64,000 nt of DNA from Periplaneta americana (taxonomy: Eukaryota > Arthropoda > Insecta > Blattodea > Blattidae). The stretch is taken from contig NC_091121.1 in NCBI RefSeq assembly GCF_040183065.1, forward strand, positions 33,740,287 to 33,804,286, written 5' to 3'. The translations under genes and the position numbers were made by a program. Every line of letters begins with the position of its first letter. Position 1 is the stretch's first letter. Under the pieces are notes generated by a model, which searched no databases, was not told the origin of the DNA, and saw nothing but the letters and a program-made list of their open reading frames with translations. Of this stretch, positions 57,885-64,000 are shown one piece after another.

Positions 57885-59760
57885 AGAAGAATAATGAAGA
57901 GAAGAATAAATATAAACGAAAAAGATGAATAATGAGAAGGAAAAGAAGACCGAGGTCTGAGCAGAGAACAAAGAAGAGAAATGGAACAATGGTGAGACAA
58001 GGGAAAAGAAGAGAGACAGGGGAATAGCGAGTAAAGAAAAATTAATGGAAAAAAGGATAAAAGGAAGACAAAGAATAGAGAAAAGGAGAAAGTGGAGAAA
58101 AAGATGTATGGCCAGAAAAGAAAAAGAAGAGAAAAAGCAGTGGTGACACAAGAGGAATAAGAGGAGAAAAATTGGTGAGAGAAAGAAAACAGAGAAAGAA
58201 TTATGGTGAAAAGAGGGAAAAGAAGTGAGAAAGAAGTATGGAGAGAAAAGAGACTAGAAATGAGAAAACATAGTGAAAAGAAGAAGAAAAAAGAAGACGG
58301 AAAGAAAAATGGTGAGGAAAAAAAGAAAAATAAGAAAAAGGGAGGTGATGAGAAGAAGGTAAAGAAGGAAAAAAGAAGAATGGTGACAAGAAAAGGAAGA
58401 GACAAAGAAGAATTCTGAGGAGATGAAAAGAAAAAAAATAGCGAGAAGAAGGAAAAGAACGGGAAAGAAAAATAGCGAGAAGAAGGAAAAGAGAGATAAA
58501 GAAAAATAATGAGAAGGAAAAGAGAGAGAAAGAAAAATGCAGAGAAGAAGGAAAAGAGAGAGAAAAATAGTGAGAAGGAGGAATATAGACGGAAAGAAAA
58601 AAAGTGAGTAGAAGAAGAGAAGGAAAGAAAAATAGTGAGCGGAAGAAAAAGAGACAGGAACAAAAATAATGAGCAGAAGAAAAAGAGAGACAGAAAAATA
58701 GTTAGTAAAAGAAAAAGAGTGAGAAAGAAAATTAGTGAATGGAAGAACAGGAGAGAGTAAGAAATATAGTGAGCAAAAGAAATAGAGAGAGAAAGAAAAA
58801 TAGTGAGCAGAAGAAAGAGAGAAAAAATAGTGAGTAGAACAAAAAGAGAGAAAAAAATAGTGAGCAGAAGAAAAAGGGAAAGAAAAATAGTGAGCTGAAG
58901 AAAAAGAGAGAGAAAAAGCAGGGAGCAGAAGAAAAAGAGAGAGAAAAAATAGTGAGCAGAAGAAAAAGAGAGAGAAAGAAAAATAGTGAGCAGAAGGAAA
59001 AGAGACAGAGAAACAATTTGAGCAGAAGAAGTAGAGAGAGAAAGAAAAATAGTGAACATAAGAAAAAAGAGAGAAACAGTAGTGAGCAGAAGAAGTAGAG
59101 AGAGAAAGAAAAAAGTGAGCAGAAGAAAGAGAGAAAATATAGTGAGTAAAAGAAAAAAAGAGAGAAAGAAAAATAGTGAGCAGAAGAAAAATAGAGAGAG
59201 AAGAAAATAGTGAACAGAAGGAAAAGAGAGAGGAAAATAGTGAGCAGAAGAAAAAGAGAGAGAAAGAAAAATTGTAAGCAGAAGAAAGAGAGAAAAAATT
59301 GTGAGCAGAAGAAAAAGAGAGAGAGAGAAAAAATAGTGAGCAGAAGAAAAAGAGAGAGGGAAAAATAGTGAGCAGAAGGAAAAGAGAGAAAAAAATATTG
59401 AGCAGAAGAAAAAGAGAGAGAAAAAATAGTAAGCAGAAGAGAAAGAGAGAGAGAAAAAATAGTGAGCAGAAGAAAAAGAGAGGGGGAAAATAGTGAGCAG
59501 AAGAAAAAGAAAGAAAATAATAACGAGCAGAAGAAAAAGAGAGAAAAAATAGTAAACAGAAGAAAAAAAGAGAGAGAGAAAATAGTGAGCAGAAGAAAAA
59601 GAGAGGGGGAAATAGTGAACAGAAGAAAAATAGAGAGAAGAAAATAATGTGCAGAAGAAAAGAGAGAAAAAAATAGTAAGCAGAAGAAAAAGAGAGAGAA
59701 AAAATAATGACCAGAGGAAAAAGAGAGAGAAAGAAAAATGTTGCAAGACGAGAAAAGAAG
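57885..59760. repeat. Purine-rich minisatellite, left arm of an inverted pair
   Basis: Degenerate units of about 28-32 bp built on AGAAAAATAGTGAGCAGAAG plus AAAAAGAGAG. The left third is older and more scrambled (AAAGAAGAAAAGGAGA). Plus strand is almost pure purine. The 623- and 556-codon open frames on the minus strand (Phe/Leu/Ser runs with SSAHYF motifs) come from stop-free repetition and are not genes. Confidence 0.95.
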
Positions 59761-59934
59761 AGGGGAATAATAACGTTGTGAAGAGGAGGAGAAAGAAAGA
59801 AATTAATCATTGGAATAAATACTGTAATAATATAATTAAGGAAAATAATAAAATAGAGGAAAGCAATAGCACAAGAATATAAGTACGCAATCGAACACAT
59901 TTTTACTTGTTGGACACTATTCATACTTACTTTC

Positions 59935-60253
59935 TACCCACAGTGAATATAGTTACGTTGTGCCTGTGCATGCAAAACCTGTTTCTGTTTGATCTGTTGA
60001 ACTCTGTGTGACTGTGAAACTCTTCGCCCCCATGGATGAACTGTAGTGGCGAATGGCGATAACATCGTCATTGGTACCAGCGACAGGTGGCATCTGATCG
60101 TCAGACTTTCATTATGAGTCGCGTATCCGAGCTGACTATTGATAAGGGTAATCCAACCGGCATATGAGGATATGAACCCCTTAAAGAGGTTACAGTGTGC
60201 CACAATAGTAAGCGACAAGGCCACTAGAATTTTAACGAAATAGTTATCGTCAA
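59935..60253 (-). CDS. Possible exon of a small secreted (cuticular-like) protein
   Basis: On the minus strand an acceptor-like GTTAAAATTCTAG near 60236 is followed by an open frame. It starts as a hydrophobic signal-peptide-like segment (LVALSLTIVAHCN), then LFKGFISSYAGW and GYATHNES, then a Gln/His/Arg-rich tail (QQIKQKQVLHAQAQRNYIHC) and a stop at about 59936. In insects, short exons that split a signal peptide and run into a low-complexity mature chain are typical of cuticular proteins. No chitin-binding motif is visible, and a second frame (GTNDDVIAIRHYSSSMGAK) is also open, so a pseudogene or frameshifted copy is possible. No first exon was found. Tentative. Confidence 0.35.
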
Positions 60254-60548
60254 TAATTATTTGCAGCACTTAAAACTCATGAAAATACGATAGACCTATG
60301 CTACAGAAAATTGATATAAATACTAGCACATACGTACCTACAAACCGTTCAAGACAAAGTGCTTAAATAATTTTTCTCTATCCCCGTCTGGACTTTAAAT
60401 GGATAAATGTTGAAACTTAAAAGTCACATTTATGCACCTACAAAATTTGCACAAACTGGTTTTGTATATGGAATTTACGCAATAAAACTACATTTTGGAG
60501 ACCTCTGATAAGAAATGTAATCCAAGCGCATGAACAATTGAGCAGAAG

Positions 60549-60965
60549 TACAAGGGTGAAGCTTAAGTAATGTAATTAATTTTTGGGGGTTATTCTTTGA
60601 AATATTTCAAACAAAAAGATTTAATACAATTTTGCTTGTTTTTTTTCTTCCCTTTCGGATAAAAATTATTTTATATTAAATATTTCATAGCGTGTTTTGG
60701 GAAAGCCATTGATTTAATTCTGAATATGCTCAATCAATTTAAGAAAGCAGTTAATAAATTACTTAAGGAATGTTAGTTTTGTCCTTTTGGGAATTAAATC
60801 AATGGCTTTCGCAAAACACGCTTTAAATAGGCTAGTTTAATATAAAACAATGTTTAACTCGAAATGGAAGCAAAAACGAACATAGTTATATTTAACTTTT
60901 TTGTTTCAAATATCTCAAAGAATAACCCCCTGAAATTAATGACATTAGTTACGAGTCACCCTGTA
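60549..60965. mobile_element. MITE with mariner-type ends, second copy of the intron element
   Basis: Left TACAAGGGTGAAGC and right end CACCCTGTA. Inverted arms share TAATGTAATTAATTT (right arm TAATGTCATTAATTT) and GGGGGTTATTCTTTGA. The centre has an inverted pair around CGTGTTTTGGGAAAGCCATT. Related to 10796-11360. Confidence 0.75.
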
Positions 60966-61540
60966 TATATAAGTATACATATGTAGCCTATTTTAATATA
61001 TACTATTATTTTTTTATCCATGTACATAGAGTAGAATACATTATTTTGTAAGAGAATAAAAAAAATCGTTGTAAGGGAAGTTCTGTTACGCGCTGTATAC
61101 GCAATATATCTAAGGCTAAGAATTACGACTGGTGTTAAGTACAGCAAATATCACTATCAATGTGGAATATAAATTGCAAATATCTGTTAAGTTACAAGGA
61201 ACTTCAATAAAGCAATGTTTGCATTTCATCTATACTAAAGTGGTATCATCTTCGATTATGTTATCTGTAACGGTGATTCATAAACTTTACAAATAAAATT
61301 GAATGTTTCTTTCAGTACGGTGCCTTTGGAAAACTGATAAGGAAAAGTATTTGCCCACTTAGCTGTGATTCAGCTGATCGGTTTTCTGCAATAACTCTTT
61401 CAGGGGAGTGCTAAATAGTTGTCTTTGGCACATGATTTTTATCTTGCCTATGGTTGTTGTAGCAATAATTATACCGTTTACTTTTATTCCTTATGACTTC
61501 TGTTACAGTTTGTTTTGTATTGTCGATTATAGCTTGTTAT
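60966..61540. other. Non-coding stretch, no gene seen
   Basis: AT-rich with no recognisable feature. It ends at an (AAAT)n array (61541-61597). Confidence 0.5.
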
Positions 61541-61566
61541 AAATAAATAAATAAATAAATACAAAA

Positions 61567-61597
<31 letters not shown>
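61541..61597. repeat. (AAAT)n microsatellite
   Basis: About 14 AAAT tetranucleotides with one interruption (ACAAAAT at 61561). Confidence 0.95.
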
Positions 61598-61725
61598 ATG
61601 TTAATCCATTTCATTCCACACGCTTGTCAGTATATTACCATCGGTCAGTGCCACATCCGTGGTGATACGATCGTGGTGAAGGTTAGCGGGGAGTGGAGTA
61701 CAAAAAAAATGCCCTTCACGAATCC

Positions 61726-61980
61726 TCACAAGAAAAAAAAATCGCAAGGTGTTAAATCCGGTGACGTGGGTGACCACCACATTAAGGCGTCATCTTCTTG
61801 TCCACGGCGTCCTATCCAACGTTGTGATAAATTTGGGTTGAGATAACCTCGTATGTCGTTGTGCAAATGAGTATGACAGCCGTCTTGTTGAAAAATGTAA
61901 TTATGACTGTCCTCATTCACCTGTACATTAGTCAATTTTCGTACATGTCTACTATTCCTCCTAGCGGCAAACCACGGCAA
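61726..61980 (-). mobile_element. Mariner-type transposase fragment
   Basis: The minus strand encodes NYIFQQDGCHTHLHNDIRGY, then WWSPTSPDLTPCDFFFL, the segments around the second and third catalytic Asp of mariner-type transposases. The frame is cut off at the WG that normally follows (61726), where the reading runs into oligo-purine, and at the right it lies against the pyrimidine array. No TIRs were recognised. Confidence 0.78.
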
Positions 61981-62004
61981 CTATGCGATAGAGGTTTTTC
62001 CTTC

Positions 62005-63240
62005 CGCTCACTATTTTCTTCTCTCTCTATTTTTCTCCTGTTCACTATTTTTTCTCTCTCTCTTTTTCTTCTGCTAACTAAATTTTTATCTCTCCTTTCT
62101 TTCTGCTCACTACTTTTCTTTCTCTTCTTTTTCTTCTGCTCACTATTTTTTCTCTCTCTCTGTTTCTTCTGCTAATTATTTTTTCTCTCTCTTTTTCTTC
62201 TGCTCACTAGTTTTTCTCTGTCTCTTTTTCTTCTGCTCACTATTTTCTCTCTCTCTTTTTCTTCTGCTCACTAGTTTTTCCTCCCTCTCTTTTTCTTCTG
62301 CTAACTAAATTTTTATTTCTCTTTTTCTTCTGCTCACTATTTTTCTTTATCTTCCTTTTCTTCTGTTCACTATTTTCTCTCTCTCTCTTTTTCTTCTGCA
62401 CATTATTTTTTTCTCTCTCTTTTTCTTCTGCTCACTAGTTTTTCTCTGTCTCTTTCTCTTCTGCTCACTATTTTCTCTCTCTCTTTTTCTTCTGCTCACT
62501 AGTTTTTTCTCTCTCTCTTTCTTCTGCTCACTATTTTTCTTTTTCTCTCGTTTTCTCCTGTTTAATATTTTTTCTCTCTTTTTCTTCTGCTCACTATTTT
62601 TCTTTCTCTCTCTTTTTCTTCTGCTCACTATATTTATTTCTCTCTCTTTTTCTTCTGCTCACTATATTTTTCTCTCTCTTTTTCTTCTGCTCACTATTTT
62701 CCTTTCTCTCTCTTTTTCTTCTGCACACTACTTTTTTCTTATGTTCAATATTTTTCTTTCACTCTCTTTTTCTTCTGCTCAGTATTTTTCTTTCTCTCTC
62801 TTTTTTTCTGCTCACTATTTTTCTCTCTCTCGTTTTCTTCTATTTAATATTTTTTCTCTCTTTTTCTTCTGCTCACTATTTTTCTTTCTCTCTCTTTTTC
62901 TTCTGCTCACTATATTTTCTCTCTCTTTTTCTTCTCTCACTATTTTCTTTCTCTCTCTATTGCTTCTGCACACTACTTTTTTTCTCTCTTTTTTTCTTAT
63001 GTTCACTATTTTTCTCTCTCTCTCTTTTTCTTCTGCTCACTATTTTTCTTTGTCTTTCTTTTTCTTCTCCTCACTATATTTTTCTCTCTCTTTGTCTTCT
63101 GCTCACTATTTTTCTTTCTCTCGCTTTTTCTTCTGCACACTACTTTTTCCTCTCTTTTTTTTCTTACTGTAACTATTTTTCTTTCACTCTCTTTTTCTTC
63201 GGCTCACAATTGTTGCCCTCTCTTTTTCTTCTCCTCGCAA
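62005..63240. repeat. Pyrimidine-rich minisatellite, right arm of the inverted pair
   Basis: Units such as CTCTCTTTTTCTTCTGCTCA followed by CTATTTTTCTTT are the reverse complement of the 57885-59760 unit (TGAGCAGAAGAAAAAGAGAG). About 40 units. Open frames over it (Ser/Leu/Phe or Arg/Lys/Glu repeats) are by-products. Confidence 0.95.
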
Positions 63241-63505
63241 TTTTTTTCCTGACAATACTTGGATACGTTCTCGTGCTATCAGTATAAGAACTATAATTAT
63301 CCGTTGCTTAATTTAATCGTGGTTAATTTCTAAAATGTTTCAAGGACATATGAAAGACGTATATTTATTTTCTTAAATAATTACTGATCATATCTTAACT
63401 GTGTCTTATGGCAGCTTGAAGCAGCTTCATTAATTTGTATTTTTTAAAACCAATAAATGTTTTTCTTTTTCTCTTCTAAAGAAATATTAATTAATGTGAT
63501 ATATC

Positions 63506-63900
63506 CAGGCTTCCTTTTAGGCAGACGACTACATACATTAACGTGAGACTGACCCAGCTTAGAGAGGGTGCAGACGAGACCTTCCACGCTTGCTAGCTGT
63601 GAAGTTGTAGAAAGCGCACGCTGCGTGTAGAAAGGGTATCTGGAGCAACTTGCAAGTGGCTGCGGCTCTTTGAGCCGCCTGTGCTGCATCTTCCCTCAAG
63701 AGGAAAGCAATATTACGCTACAGGATCAAACTGTAATCCTATTACAGGCGAGGAATTCCTTATACCTGCCCCTCTACGTGACCCATTTGACTTCCTCTGA
63801 ACCACGGCATTGCGCTGTTTGACGACGTGCAGCCTCTATGCCAGCTTAGTGTTAATCCCCGCCGATGTTACTTAACCCGGGAACCGGTAGGAATCTACAA
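63506..63900 (-). other. GC-rich block, possible exon and promoter
   Basis: In contrast to its surroundings this block is GC-rich with many CpG. On the minus strand, ATG at 63689 opens MQHRRLKEPQPLASCSRYPF, continues YTQRALSTTSQLASVEGLVC and TLSKLGQSHVN, and meets a GTATGT donor-like site at about 63532-63537. It could be the first coding exon of a gene running leftward, or a transposon end; the protein is unrecognised. Continuing to 63900 are CCACGGCATTGCG and AACCCGGGAACCGG. Confidence 0.3.
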
Positions 63901-64000
63901 TTGAATAAATGAAGAAGATTTCGCTCACGGGGATTATGGTCTCGATTCAGAGTTTACTAGAATTCTGTTTTCGGGATGTCAGATGGGGAAAAACAGATAA

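Noticed and set aside
57875..59924. 623- and 556-codon minus-strand ORFs (Phe/Leu/Ser-rich) and smaller ones on the plus strand
   Set aside because: They lie wholly in a degenerate 30-bp purine/pyrimidine array. Stop codons are rare there because the repeat lacks them, and several overlapping frames are open at once with no conserved domain.

Overview
This is AT-rich, repeat-dense nuclear DNA from an animal, most likely an insect. The evidence is spliced genes with GT-AG introns, two families of tRNA-derived SINEs, LINE and Penelope-type retroelements, mariner-type transposases and long minisatellite arrays. The transposon and SINE style suggests a cockroach or termite (Blattodea), but that is recognition, not proof. 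There are no bacterial operons, CRISPR arrays or rRNA genes.

Two protein-coding genes are well supported, both on the minus strand. The first runs right to left from about 27.55 kb to 6.42 kb. Four exons (27548-27324, 24321-23566, 11901-11686, 10642-6422) each have clear acceptors and donors and are joined entirely by phase-0 introns, giving at least 1805 residues with the 5' end missing. Its last exon encodes a STAND-type NTPase: an N-terminal region with PD-(D/E)XK nuclease-like spacing, a NACHT ATPase, a helical module and about six ankyrin repeats. Upstream exons add a coiled coil and a region that may be a degenerate cysteine-protease-like fold. The layout (nuclease-like effector, STAND ATPase, repeat sensor) parallels bacterial Avs/Cap4-type antiviral proteins and is the best candidate here for an interesting system. 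The second gene (56430-54793) is a single-pass leucine-rich-repeat membrane protein with a recent in-frame 81-residue tandem duplication beside its membrane.

Layout. 0-6.4 kb: LINE remnant, MITEs, a 52-bp minisatellite and a TTAA-flanked long-TIR element whose target site contains the stop codon of the NACHT gene. 6.4-27.5 kb: the NACHT gene, whose introns are filled with SINE, Penelope, MITE, THAP-domain transposon remnant, tRNA-Cys pseudogene and a 2-kb 24-bp array. 27.7-40.6 kb: a transposon graveyard (mariner, SINE, three related minus-strand LINE fragments, other LINE 3' ends). 40.6-53 kb: mostly non-coding with a GC-rich 10-bp-type array, an 80-bp array with dimeric higher-order repeats, a degenerate mariner and a second SINE family. 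53.2-56.5 kb: a 50-bp array abutting the LRR gene. 57.9-63.2 kb: an inverted pair of purine/pyrimidine arrays flanking about 2.2 kb that holds a possible small secreted-protein exon, a MITE and a transposase fragment. 63.5-63.9 kb: an unusually GC-rich block that may hold an exon.

Intron boundaries and domain calls were read by eye; no alignment, HMM or transcript support was available.
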